The notes beneath the pieces were generated by a model. It saw only the letters and a list, made by a program, of their open reading frames with translations. It ran no database searches and was not told the DNA's origin. Made by a program: the position numbers and the translations under genes. A stretch of 64,000 nt of DNA from Bettongia penicillata ogilbyi (lineage: Eukaryota; Chordata; Mammalia; Diprotodontia; Potoroidae): the NCBI GenBank assembly GCA_023548195.1, contig JAJHZJ010000014.1, positions 13,306,718-13,370,717 on the forward strand, given 5' to 3'. Below, in pieces: positions 15,161 through 26,860 of this stretch. The first letter of the stretch is position 1; every line of letters starts with the position of its first letter.

Positions 15161-15729
15161 TGGTTGTGGCTACCATCATGATGAATGAGGTGAAGCAAGG
15201 AATTAATCTCTCAGTGAATGTCCTTTAACTAGTACTTTTAAGGGTTGCAGCCAGAAGCTTCTGCTACTGATGATGATGCAGCAATTTCTGTGGAAATTTC
15301 CAGACAGGAAAGAGAGTTGTTGCGGAAACATGGTTGGCACCATTTGCTGTGAATTGAGATTTATGTGAAGAATAGTAATCACTTTATCTCCATCCCTAGA
15401 CTTGCTGCTACTATGCTCAGGAGCGTGCTTTAATGGACCTGAAAGGAAAAAACCATTGTCCACCACATACTTGAAAGCATCTATTTTGTGGTAAGGAATG
15501 AAGCTCCTATAGACATGAATATCTACAGGTTTCTAACCATTTTTCATGGGAAGAAAAGACATCATTATTATCCACCCAAGAAAAAAATTTGTGTCAAGAT
15601 TATGGAAAGAAAGTTAAGTAACAGGATAGCCAACAGTTTACGCTGAAATATTTCCTATTTAAAATAGATTTCTATGGAGCTGATGTACTTAATTCAAGGT
15701 TGATCAAAGGAAGAACTATAAGGACTTAC

Positions 15730-15836
<107 letters not shown>

Positions 15837-15950
15837 CTAAGATTAAACAACATTATATACACACACATACACACATATGTGTATACATAAAATTTTGTAT
15901 TAATATATACACATGTAATCTTATATATACATATAGAGAATTCTTTGTGC
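15837..15950 (-). promoter_or_regulatory. UG/UA-rich tract directly upstream of the exon J acceptor
   Basis: In transcript sense the 100 nt before exon J read as alternating UG and UA repeats (from tatacacacacatacacaca on the plus strand) and end in AATCTTAG. No long pyrimidine tract is present. UG repeats are known binding sites of TDP-43 and CELF proteins; an effect on this exon is inference. Confidence 0.55.
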
Positions 15951-16139
15951 ATACCCACATACATGAAAATAAATCTTGTCAGAAAATTTTCACTCAAAGT
16001 CTCTCCCTGCAAGAACCCCCATTTTATACCCAAGGAAAATGAATCAAACAGGATTTAGATTTGGGCTCCGATTAGATTTAATTATACTTTGTTCTAATTA
16101 AAACGACCAATTCTCACATTCAAAAAAAACATATCCTAC

Positions 16140-16385
16140 TATGCCCAGGGCTCTATGAAGGATACAAAGTTATATAAGATGCAGTAAGTCCCTGGCCTCA
16201 AGGAACTTATAGTTTAATAGTCGAGACACGAATGAATTTTCCTTATATCATGCTTTTTTGTGTATCTGTTCTATGTGTTCAAGAGAATGTAAGTTCCTCA
16301 AGGCCAAGGATTGTGACTGTTTCATTTGTATTTTTGTATCCTTAGCACCTAGCACATACATTTGATGTTTGTTGAAATTAATCAT
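16140..16385. repeat. L2 tail, antisense, followed by L2 3' end, sense
   Basis: 16140-16230 has the inverted tail (cagggctctatgaaggatac, ctggcctcaaggaacttata). 16255-16385 has a sense 3' end (gtaagttcctcaaggccaag, ttagcacctagcacatac). Confidence 0.65.
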
Positions 16386-16654
16386 CTCGGGACAAAAGTG
16401 GCAAGTAAATGATGACAAGGGAGCATGTGAAGACTAGGTCAGATTCCAAAGGCTGGAAATGTGGCTGGGGTAAAGGAGATTCACTTTGTATGGCATTAGG
16501 AAACAGACCTGATGGGAAGGGTGGGTCAAATCAATTACAGACCATACATTACACAGAGGCAGCACTATGTTAGCTATTATCAGTAGTGGAGAAAAGGTGT
16601 GAAATAACCTTGTTCAATCATACCAGAAAAATCTGTATCTATTTTCTCATTTTA

Positions 16655-16840
<186 letters not shown>

Positions 16841-17529
16841 CTAGTAAAAAAACAATAAAACAATGAAAAATTGCTACAACTCAGCTCTTCTTTTTTATTT
16901 TATTTTTATTTTCAGCACCCAAGAAAATTACGATAAATAGCAGACATCAAGTGGGTTGTATGAATAAATTTTTAAATCACAGGCAAGATGTCATAAAAGA
17001 TACTCAAATATACAAAAAAATTTTTTAATCCTTATGGCCAATGAGCAAGTCACCTCTTCTCTGTGTCAAAGTTATCTGTAAAATGGGGAGGATGATCTCT
17101 AAATCTTATAGAGGCATAGCTATGATTGATGGTATGAGAAAGATAAAATAAATTCATTTTTTCCCTTCCTTCTTAGGCGTTTGCCCTTATGGGATGGTTT
17201 TCTTTCTGTGTGGTTGAGAGTCTCTTTTACAAATGTCTACATTTAAAATTCTTCCTTTGTTGTGATTTGGCCAGACATATAATGAATGACTCTGATCCCA
17301 TTGTACAGAGGCAAAGTCATTTATCAGTCTTCAAAAGGCATTGGGATTCCCTGGATTATCTGATGCTACTCTACATTTAATGTTGTCATAATTTTTAAAT
17401 TTCTTTTCTATTGGCTCCAAAGTGGCCAGTTTATTTGGAAAGAAAGAAATGTAACTGGAGCTTTTCTTTTATTGCAAAATTTAGCTGAGAACTCCAAAAA
17501 TTGAACCCAGTCAAATGACTGGTTTATGA

Positions 17530-19165
17530 TAAGTATTTTCCAGCTAGCTGTAAATTCCAGAGTAGATCCCTCTAGTGTTTGTGGATCAATTTACAAACTG
17601 ACCAGAGGTAATTTTCCCCTCCTGCTATCTTTGATTTATAAACCTCTTTACTTTCTGTTTGCCTGCCATACTCACTCTGTCACCATTTGTTCTTCTATAA
17701 CTTATTCAACTCTCACAATTTGGCTTCTAATAACTGAAACCTGTTTCTTTTAACATTACCAATGATTTCTTAATTGTTAAATCTTTTTTTTTCCTTTAAA
17801 GTTTTCAGCTTTCTTGACTTCACGTCCTGCATTTGACACTGGTCAAATTCTTTCTTCCTGGATATTCTCTTCTCTCTTGGTTTTCTACTTCAATCTCTTT
17901 AACTATGTTTTTTCGGTTTCCTTTGCTGATTCATCATTGATCACACATTCTGTGGATTTAATTATCATCCCTATGCAGATGACTCATAGAGATACATAAA
18001 TGAAAAATACATATACACATCCATGAGGTTTCTGAGATTCAATCACACATAAACTACTTTTTGGAAGTTTAAGACATATCAAACTCAATATGTCTAAAAC
18101 AGAACTCATTTATTTTTCCCATCCCTAATCCCTCCCCTTTTCTAAATTTCCCTATTCTGTCAAAGGCATCTCAGCATTATCCTTGGCTTTCCTCCTTCCC
18201 ACATATCCAATTAATTGCCAAATTTTGCTATGTCTCTGTCCAGAACATTTCTCCCATCAAATCTCTTCTACTTTATGGCTACCAACTTTGTTAAAGCCTT
18301 CATCACTTCTTGCCTAGATTACTGCAATATTCTCCTAACTGGAGTTCCTGCCTCAAGTCTTTCCTCACATCAGTCAAACCCTATATGAGGCAGTAAGTTG
18401 GGGCAGTGGACAGAATCCTGGGCCTGGAATGAGAAAAACCTGAATTCAAATCTAGTCTCAGACACTTTTTAGCTTATCACTTAACCTCTGGCTTGCCTCA
18501 ATTTCCTCATCTGTAAAATAGGGATAACAATCTATTTTGCAAGGTTGTTGTGAGGATTAAATGAGATAAAATCTGTTAAGTGCTTAGCACAGTGTCCAGC
18601 ACATAGTAGTGCTTATATAAATGTTTATACCAAAGTTCTGACAATATGAAAACCCCACTCACGCAATTCCATCAGTTCCCTTTTATCTCTAACATCAAAT
18701 ATAAACTATCCTCATGAGCTTTTAAAGGCACTGACAAATGGGCCACAACCTATCTTTCCAGCCTCATTGTATATTACTCCCTCATATTTCTGACCTTCTC
18801 TATATTCCCTATACATGATACCTTATTCCTTTGCAGTGGCTTTCTGTAAGGCCTGGAAAGCACTACCTCCTCATACCCAGTTTGAAGCATCCCTCTCTTT
18901 CTTCAAGACACAATTCAAATATTACATTCTCTATGAAATCTTCACTGAATCCAACTTCCACTGCCTTTCCTCTCAAATTACCTTGTATTTAGTTATTCAC
19001 ATTTCCTTGTATTAATCTATTTATTCCATAAGTACTTTTAAACAAATGTCCCTGTTGATTTGCTTGTTAAAATATAAGTGGGGATTGCTTCATTTATTAT
19101 ATTTGTATCCTCAGCACAGAGCCTGGCACACAACATGTACTTAATCAATACTTACTGGTTGACTA
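17530..19165 (+). repeat. L2-type LINE relic, sense to the plus strand, with SINE insertion
   Basis: Reverse-transcriptase-derived sequence (gaattcaa.. equivalents such as caatatgtctaaaacagaac, reading NMSKTELIYF; ttgcctagattactgcaata) leads to the 3' end (tatcctcagcacagagcctg, acttaatcaatacttactgg). A SINE at 18383-18640 interrupts it. Small plus-strand ORFs are its fragments. Confidence 0.75.
18383..18640 (+). repeat. MIR-type marsupial SINE
   Basis: A full-length copy: gggcagtggacagaatcctg, cctgaattcaaatctagtct, a MIR-type core (tcctcatctgtaaaataggg, aggttgttgtgaggattaaa) and an L2-like tail (tgcttagcacagtgtccagc). Confidence 0.9.
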
Positions 19166-19775
19166 CTTTCCTCAAAATCTAAAGTGCATGTCACACTATC
19201 TGTGTTTTTCCTCTCTTTGTATTCTAAGTAGAGTTTTCACTTCTCCTCAAGGTTCCTGTCTCTTCTATTTCATTAGCCAGATCCTCCTTGTCAATAAGTC
19301 AGATTCAGAGCAGCAGTTTTACTTGCTGTTTCCTCTACCTATTGAAGGATAATTCTGCCTCCTGTGAATACTTGCATATTTACTTGGCTTTATTATTTCA
19401 ATGAAAATGTGGCAGTATCTTTTTTTTTCCAAAGAAAATGTCTTGGATAAAATGCCCAACCTCTACTTTTTCCTTAAGTGCAAATTTAAGGAGTTGCTCA
19501 TATTCTTTCAATGTTCTCCACTCCCTCTCTGGGTACTTAGGAGACAGATCTTCTCATCTGGATTATCACAGACCTCCAAGTCAATATAACTCAGTCTGTT
19601 CCTTAACCATCGTTAGTTAAGTCTTTTCTGTCTCCTCTTAGTACTTTTCTTTGGAAGTAAGCATTATTCTTACATTTAATTCAATTGTTAATACAACTTT
19701 TGTAGCCACATGGCTATGCCAATTTCCCTCTTTCCCCTTTCAAACCAAAGAAAAAGTTAGCTAAGTTATATTCAC

Positions 19776-19908
19776 CTGCAAGTGGTTCCTAGTGTCTGGT
19801 GAGCGCTCATTATCCAGACTGTTAGCTCTTTCATTCTGTGGCCTCACAGGCTGTCTTTCTTTCAATGAAGTGCTTCGACCCCGACGGCCAGTCTGCTTTC
19901 CTTCTGAC
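19776..19908 (-). CDS. PACS2: PACS2 exon H (about residues 423-467) with Akt/14-3-3 motif
   Basis: A 133-nt exon encoding [19 protein letters not shown], then [19 protein letters not shown] and TRNHLQ. The motif RRGRSTS is the Akt-type RxRxxS site matching human Ser437, whose phosphorylation creates a 14-3-3 site that holds PACS-2 at the ER and restrains its pro-apoptotic activity; here the motif is intact. A second [11 protein letters not shown] serine motif is also kept. The acceptor is GGCTCTGCAG and the donor GTGAAT. It begins by completing an AG|G Arg codon. Confidence 0.96.
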
Positions 19909-20329
19909 CTGCAGAGCCAATAAAGGATAGATTTGAGGGCAGGTGAACTGTTTCATTATGGAAGCAGATTGTTCAGGGATTGCTTTGACCTAAGAAGTGA
20001 CACTGATGTGTTCAGATACATCCATTAACCATATTACTTGCCCATCCACAACAGGCAAAGGTTTTAATGTAGAAAAACCCAACAAGAACAGATTTACTTT
20101 TTATATGAGCAAATATAAAATGTATGTCTAAATGTATGTCTAAAATGTTATTAGTAATTGGGTAGTTCGTAAGAAAGACTGGGGTAGACCTCAGTATGAT
20201 ATGACTCTGAAAAGTAAAACAGTTTAGGAAAAGGTCAAATATGATGCAAGAAGAAGAATTGACACAGAGGCATTTGATGGGAGAGGACTGGTAGTTTTGC
20301 AATCAGATGGTCATCAGGAATGGGTTAAA

Positions 20330-21410
20330 AAGGGAACCATACATACATACATACATATATACACACATATATATGTTTGGAAGGGCACAAAAGTCAGCAA
20401 AATTCAGAAAGAAGTAAAAGTGTACAGGATGGGGAAGGGGAAGAGGATAAGGCAGGGATTTTTAGAGGGAACCCTACTCACATCAGACCTGGGTCAAAGA
20501 GAGAATATATACTTTAGAAGGGAAGAAAAGTCTTCTAAATTTATAAAGAAATAAAAGGGTGAGGGGAAAGGACCATGGGTGAGGGAACAGAAGGGTGTCT
20601 AGATTAACAGAAATGAGATAAAGAAGGAATAATAAATATATTTGGAGGGCTATAGAAGTCTTTTAAATTAAGACAGAAACAAGAGGATGGGGGAAAGGTG
20701 GGGAGGAGAGGATAAGAGAGGAATAGGAGGATAAGGTAGCAGGTAGAAGTAAAGCAGAGGAGTCAGGAGGTAGAGGAAATAGGAAATACACACAGAAATA
20801 AAATAAAGATCAGGAGTAGAACTTATTAGGAAAAAAAATCCAAGGTTAGTAATCATGATCTCAGACAAAGTTAAAGCTAAAACAGATATAATCAAAAGAA
20901 AAATAGGGAAATTACACTATATGACAGTCAAAATAACTACATAGTATAAGGTTGGAGTATTGCTGTGGTACAGGAAATGATGAGTTGGAGGACTTAGAAA
21001 AATATGGAAAGACTTGTATTTATGAAGGAAGATGCCATTTACCCTCAGAGAAAGAGAAGACAAACAAGTATAGCATAGTCTTATGTAGATGCATATGAAT
21101 GTATATGTCTACATATGAGTATGATTATGGATATCTAAGTATATATATGTATATATATATATAAGTATATATGTGCATGCATATACACTTGTGTTTTTAT
21201 ATACATATATGTATATATGGATGTATGTGTATGTCTACACACACACACACGTACACACACACTCTTAATTATAGCCTTCTTGGGGAGGGGAGAGGAAGGG
21301 AGGAGGGAAGAACACAGTAAAAAACACAAAACAGAGAAGAAAAGAAAATTTATAAGGAAGAAAATGATGGACAGCTCAGAACACAATATGCAGTATTTAT
21401 TATATAGACT
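20330..21410 (+). repeat. Composite L1-derived repeat, plus copy
   Basis: A purine-rich inter-ORF-like region (20400-20780), an endonuclease-start relic (ggttagtaatcatgatctca at 20843), a non-L1-like segment, a TA/CA microsatellite (21070-21270) and a terminal block (aacacagtaaaaaacacaaa, gatggacagctcagaacaca). The same order recurs inverted at 24000-25090. The copy is interrupted at about 21410 by the hAT-like element. Confidence 0.7.
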
Positions 21411-21612
21411 CTGTTACACAACAGATGAAATATGTACAAATGGTTTTTCAAAATTTTCCACTTTTTTCTTATGCTCCTACTGCCCCCTTATTTTCATTCA
21501 ACAGCCCTGCAATTGCACCCGAGGTCATTATTCTCTCCCCGCTCCAATGTTCCAGCATCCTGCAAGTGGTGGTATCACTCACTTTGGGAACTTATGTATC
21601 ATTGCAGATGTC
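21411..21612 (-). mobile_element. hAT-like non-autonomous DNA transposon fragment
   Basis: Its reverse complement matches the first 180 bp of the element at 44829-45440: AGTTCCCAAAGTG, AATGAAAATAAGGGGGCAGT, AAATTTTGAAAAA, CTGTTGTGTAACAGAGTC. Only one end is present. It lies about 110 nt from the exon G donor. Spurious ORFs of up to 163 codons span it. Confidence 0.7.
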
Positions 21613-21721
21613 AGAAAAAAAGTTTCAATGACAAGCTTTTTGTTACTACTGCACATATTTCTACTATGGGGTGGACTTGCCAGGAATAGGCACTATTATG
21701 AACGGTAATTAGAGATGTTAC

Positions 21722-21852
21722 CTGGTAGAAGGAATAATCAAAGACTCTGTTTTGGTAATTTTCCCACTTGGTGGAAGCTTCTCAATGAACACATCCAGGG
21801 TGGAAAGTTCAATTTCCTGGCTGTCTTCTTGCTGGTTGTCCTCTTGTAGATT
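21722..21852 (-). CDS. PACS2: PACS2 exon G (linker plus conserved STLDVF..TKTESL block)
   Basis: This 131-nt exon encodes [16 protein letters not shown], then [20 protein letters not shown], then SLIIPST and two bases of Arg. The second block aligns with human residues about 396-422 ([20 protein letters not shown]). The first 16 residues are Gln/Glu/Asp-rich and do not resemble the Pro-rich human linker, so this part is less certain. The chosen acceptor is TTATGCCAG, which keeps phase 0 with exon F. In pre-mRNA sense a (UG)27 tract ends 86 nt upstream of the exon. Donor GTAACA. The exon length is not a multiple of three. Confidence 0.92.
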
Positions 21853-21935
21853 CTGGCATAAGGAAAAATCATTCTTGAATATGACTAGTTTACACCTCTT
21901 TATTCATTAAGGTATACTGGATTCTTTCTTTTCTT

Positions 21936-21938
<3 letters not shown>

Positions 21939-21993
<55 letters not shown>
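21939..21993. repeat. (CA)27 microsatellite, (UG)n in the PACS2 transcript
   Basis: An uninterrupted CA run of 55 nt. On the transcribed strand it is a (UG)n tract that ends 86 nt upstream of exon G, close to where a branch point would be expected. Confidence 0.98.
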
Positions 21994-22000
<7 letters not shown>

Positions 22001-22309
22001 CTCACACCTCCCCCTATCTTTTAGCCAACCAGTCCGTAACAAAATTAATAGATACATAGAGATGTTTACATGAATTAAAAAGTTATCCTTTTACTTAAAG
22101 TCTGATACCTTATGGAACTAAGAATTATGTAAATACCTAGTTTCATAGGAGAACTGCCTTATCAAATACAGGACAAAGGTAGCAAAATCTTAAAAAAAAT
22201 TAATTCAAAAGAGTGATCAGGATACCTATTTGTGCAACAGGCAGAGGGACAATGTGAAAATCTATAGAATATCTAATGAAAAAAAAGGTATGCAGATGCA
22301 CAGATTCCT

Positions 22310-22485
22310 TAAAGAAACCAATAGGAGCACAGTGGATAGAGCACTGGCCCTGGCATCAGGAGGACTTGAGTTCAAATCTGAACTCCACCACGTACTAGCT
22401 GTGTGACCCTGAGCAAGTCACTTAACCCTGACTGCCTTCATCTCCTCCAAAATGAAGAAAAATCTTAAAAAAAAAATAAAGAAGA
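22310..22485 (+). repeat. Marsupial tRNA-derived SINE
   Basis: It reads agtggatagagcactggccc, gaggacttgagttcaaatct, tgtgaccctgagcaagtcac and an A-rich tail (aaaaatcttaaaaaaaaaat). This is one of the youngest-looking SINEs in the window. Confidence 0.9.
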
Positions 22486-22689
22486 CAATAGAAGGAACAA
22501 TGTCATAAATGTCAAATCATGTGTCAGTAAAAGTACCCTCTTTTAAAGTTTCATAAAATTCATTAGTGATCCCTGTTTAGGTTGTTTTTTAGACAACGTG
22601 ACCAAAGTGTGATGAAAATTCTCTTTAGGAAGGAGAATAGAACATTTATAGATCTAAAAAGAAATCACAAAGGTATTTCTAGTTCAGTT

Positions 22690-23170
22690 TGATCTCTGGA
22701 TTGTTCTACCTTCTCACTTGCTACCTTTTTTTCTTGAAGGTACACTTCCCAATTCTCTTTTATGTTATCTTCTCCTATTAGAATGAACATACATCGACAG
22801 TAGGGAGTATCTTGTTTTCTTGTATTTGTCTATTTTCTGTCTCTTTCTCTCTCTCTTTCTCTTCTTCCTTCTTTCCTTTCCTCTCTCTTAACCATGTGAG
22901 AAACTATTTTGGTCACCTCTATTGACACAGCTTTCTTGATTCTCCCAACTAAAGGAAAGTTCCCCTCCTTCAATGTTTTATGACTCTCTGATACACTTAA
23001 TATACTTTTTAAAAATTTTAACTTGAATTATATTTGTGTGATGGCTCATCCCACTAAAGTATAAATTTCTTAAGGGAAAGAACTGTTTTTTTCATCTTTG
23101 TATAATCAGTGACTTGAACACAGGGACAGAGACCAGATCTGTTACTTAATTTGTATGGCAAACTCCCACA
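22690..23170 (+). repeat. Degenerate L2 3' ends and pyrimidine-rich tract
   Basis: Two weak L2-type ends (ttctcctattagaatgaac; ataaatttcttaagggaaag) separated by a CT-rich low-complexity stretch at 22820-22890. Confidence 0.5.
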
Positions 23171-23524
23171 TGGGGAAATTCCTTCTTCCAATGCAAGTCA
23201 GCACCTTCTTTTACAGTCTTAGGAAAATGCTAAGACAATTGAAAGATTAAGTGATTTGCCCAGGGCCAAACTTGTTCCAGAGGGGGGAGTTACCAAGACC
23301 TTCTCAGCTCCAAGTCTACCACTCTATTCAATATAACCTTCCTATGCAAATTTATTCACATTCTGAATCTCAAGAAAAATACAGGGTTAATAAACGTTTT
23401 GTACAAAATGTATCATCATCTTTACTTTATTTTCTCAATCTTATTTCAATTTACTCCATTCCCTTTATGATCGCTAGGCCAGCCATTCTGCCATCTAGGT
23501 ATTCTTTGACTTCTTTTTTCAATC

Positions 23525-23990
23525 TAATCCAGTAAATATTTATTAAGTGACTATGTAGTAGGCACTGTACTAAGTGTTGGGGATACAATTAGTAAAAAGA
23601 AAGATAGCCCCTACTCCCAAGGAGCCTACAATATAAAGAGGGAAGATAACACACAAAAGGAGGCAGAAAAGTGGGGAATGGAAAGCATTGGACATCATGG
23701 GGTACAAGCATGGGGGTTATCTTGTACAATGGAATTGAAACCAGGAAATGTAGCAGATGCAGAGAGATCTGAAAGTCCAGTTTCTGCCCTCTCTAAAGGA
23801 AAGACTGGAAGGAGTTTGGTATTCTATCTTTAAGCCTTCTGATCAGGGAGAAGAGGAGGCTAAGGAAGATGGTGCCAGTTAAGGCTTGAGTTAGCAGCAT
23901 GGTGATGAAATTAGAAGTGATGAGCTTATCCTGCGAGGGGCATCTTGTAACTTGGACTTGAAACCAGTCAGAGGAGCAAATGCAAAGTGA
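23525..23990 (-). repeat. L2-type LINE 3' region, antisense
   Basis: Inverted tail (cagtaaatatttattaagtg, gcactgtactaagtgttggg) followed by cccaaggagcctacaatata and an antisense 3' UTR. Confidence 0.75.
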
Positions 23991-23999
23991 CCACTTTCT

Positions 24000-25740
24000 T
24001 TCTTTGTTTAATTTAATTTTAAACTTAAATAGTAAAAATTAAATACACAATAAGAAAAGAAAAAGAAACATAAACTTAAATACTGAAACAAATACAAAAT
24101 AAAAAAAAAAACCACCATCATGTGCACAGGTAGGGCATAAGAGAGGATTCAAAATATATAGCAATAAATTCCCATTTCAAGAAAGCGAATACAATAAATA
24201 CTATACATTGTGTTCAGAGCTGTCCATTTCTTTGCTTTCTTGTTTTTTTTGCTCTCTGTTGTGCACTTTTTAACTTTGTTCTTTATTCCCCTTCTTCCCC
24301 CACCCCTGCCCAAAAGAATACAATTAAGCACAGATATATTTTTATATACATATTTACATACATATATACAGCTACATACATATATATACATACACATATA
24401 AACACAAAGATATATACATACATACATATACACCTATACATATACTTACACATACATATACTTAGATATTTATAATCATACTCGTAGACATATATACTCA
24501 TATGCATCTATGTAAGACCATACTATACTTATATGACCTGTTTCTCTGAAGGTGGGTAATCTTTTTCTTTATAAATCCAAGTCTCCATTATTTTCCCAAG
24601 TCCACTAACTTTTCATTTCCTACACCACAGCAATATTCCAACTTCATACTGTCTAATTATGTTAGATAGTCTAAAACAACATTGATGAATATGGCTAATA
24701 CATAGTATGTTTTCCCTATTTTTCTTTTCTGATTAAATCTATTTTAGCCTTAACTTTGTCTGAGATCATGATTACCACCCCTGCTCCTTTTCACCTAACA
24801 AATACTACTCTTGATCTTTATTTTATATGTTGTGCATATCTCTTATTTCCTATCCCTTCTGATTCCTCTACTTTTAACTTTCCTGCTACCTTGCCCTATT
24901 AACCTATCCCTTCCTCTCCAAGGATCACTCCCTTGCCCTCCCATTCCCATTAATCTAAGCACCCTTCTATAGTCCTTATTCCCTCACCCTCTTCTACAAA
25001 AATTTCTCCCTTATTTCTTCCCCCTCTCCACACCCCTAGCATTTTATTCCTTTCTGAATTTAGAAGATTTTTATATCCTTCAAGATTATATATATGTATG
25101 TACTGTTCCTTCTGAAAGCCATTCTTGATGAAAGGAGGATTCCAGAACTACCAACCCTCCTCCCCCATCTAATTCTTCTGTGTCAGTTCTTCCTCTTATA
25201 CCTCACTTTTATAAGATAATTACTGTTTTTACATGATACTAAGTGGTTTTTACTTTTTAAAATCATATCATACTCAGGTTTACCCCAATATTTCTTATGA
25301 AATACTCAACTACTAATAACAATCTTAGGCATACATGTTATATTCCCTAATAAAAGCGGTCTGTCCTTATTGAGTGCTTTGTAATTACAAATTTCTCTTT
25401 GCTCTTGTATGAAAAATCTACTAAATTCAGGCCTTGTTTTTTATTCAACAAATGTCTACAAGTCTGACAATTCATTAAATGTCCATTTTTTTCTTTTCTT
25501 GAAGGATTATGCTTAACTTTGCTAGGTATGACATTTTCAGCTGGAACCCCAGTTCTCTTGCTCTTTGATTTATAGTGTCCAAGAACTAGGTCCCTCAGTG
25601 TTGCTGCTGATATGTCTTGTGTGATTCTAACTAAGGGACTGCCATATTTACATTTTTTTCTTGTTGCTCATATTTTATTCATGAGCTGGGGATTTCAGAA
25701 TTAGACTATGATATTCCTGTAGGTTTGCCTTAGAGGATTT
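24000..25740 (-). repeat. Composite L1-derived repeat, minus copy
   Basis: In minus-strand order: ORF1 C-terminal-like relic (25740-25440), pyrimidine-rich inter-ORF region (25200-24800), endonuclease-start relic (24740-24770), a segment shared with 20900-21060, an ATAC microsatellite (24330-24540), the terminal block (gagctgtccatttc on the plus strand) and a 3' UTR ending AT-rich near 24000. The 24000-24190 block recurs at 25745-25910. Confidence 0.7.
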
Positions 25741-25744
25741 TTTT

Positions 25745-26240
25745 CCTTTTTTTTATTACTGAAACTTAAATACACAATAAGAAAAAGAAACATTATAAAC
25801 TTAAATAGTGAAACTTAAGAATTAAATAAGAAAAGGGGGGAAAAAAGTATGTCGTACACAGGATAACGTAAGAGAAGATTCAAAATACATAGCAATAAAT
25901 ACCATACTATTTTTCCAGTTTTCCCAGCAGTTTTCATCAAATAGTGAGTTCTTATCCCAGAAGCTGGAGTCTTTGGGTTTATCAAATAGTAGATGGCTAT
26001 AATCGTTGACTACTGTTGTCTTGTGTATCTAACCTATTCCATTGAACTACCCCTCTATTTCTTAGCCAGGACCAAGTAGCTTTGATGATTGCTGCTTTAT
26101 AATGCAATTTAAGATCTGGGACAGCTAGGACACCTTCCCAAGCACTTTTTTTTCATTAATTGCCTTGATATTCTGGACTTTTGTTCTTCCAGATGAATTC
26201 TGATATTATTTTTTCTAGCTCTATAAAATAATTTTTTGGT
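25745..26240 (-). repeat. L1 3' UTR block and L1 ORF2 fragment, antisense
   Basis: 25745-25910 repeats the 24000-24190 terminal block. 25915-26240 is antisense ORF2 (tttgatgattgctgctttat, gatctgggacagctaggaca), a stretch common in mammalian L1 copies. Confidence 0.7.
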
Positions 26241-26689
26241 AGTTTGACTGTATGGCACTGAATAAGTAAATTAATTTAGTAGAATTGTCATTTTTATGAC
26301 AATTTTATGACAATTGACATTTTTATGACAATATTAGCTGTTCTGGAGATTTTTAAGAAGAAAAAGAGAAGGGATGGTAGAAGAAATATTCAAGTGTAGA
26401 ACGGAGGAAGAAGGCATTACAATTTGTTATTTCTTAAAAATAAGAGTATGTGAGAAGTATATACAGAGAAAGGGGTAACTGAAAAGAGCATCAGTTGAAT
26501 CTCACTTATCTGAACAGAAAAAGGAGTTGTGAACAGACACATTTTTTTGTGTAGAAATACATCATATTCAACAGGGAAACAAACTGGAATATGGCTGGGG
26601 GCAGGTTTAGAAAAGAGGATAATTGCAGGGAGGGAACAGCTGGCAAGTAAAATAAACTTCTTAATCCTAAAATGGGGATTGAAAAAGAG

Positions 26690-26860
26690 AAGAGAAGAAC
26701 AAGAGTCTTGGGGAATACCCATCAATTAGGAAATGGTTGAACAAATCAGGATATGTGAATTTAGTATAATACTGAACTGTAAATAAAGAACAAAAGAGAC
26801 AATTTAAGAGACTCCAATTTCCGGGACATTTTAAAGAAAGAACAACTTTGAAAGGTCTGA
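26690..26860 (+). repeat. L1 ORF2 C-terminal fragment
   Basis: Contains gggaatacccatcaattagg and aaatggttgaacaaatcagg, the same ORF2 end seen in better form at 63900-64000. Confidence 0.65.

Noticed and set aside
21217..21708. 163-codon plus-strand ORF
   Set aside because: It runs through a CA microsatellite, an L1-derived block and an inverted hAT-like fragment; no domain and no splice support.
21939..21993. CRISPR-like or regulatory direct repeat array
   Set aside because: It is a simple dinucleotide microsatellite; no repeat-spacer structure exists anywhere in the window.
24283..24507. Tyr/Met/Cys-rich ORF as a secreted peptide
   Set aside because: It is the translation of an ATAC-type microsatellite.
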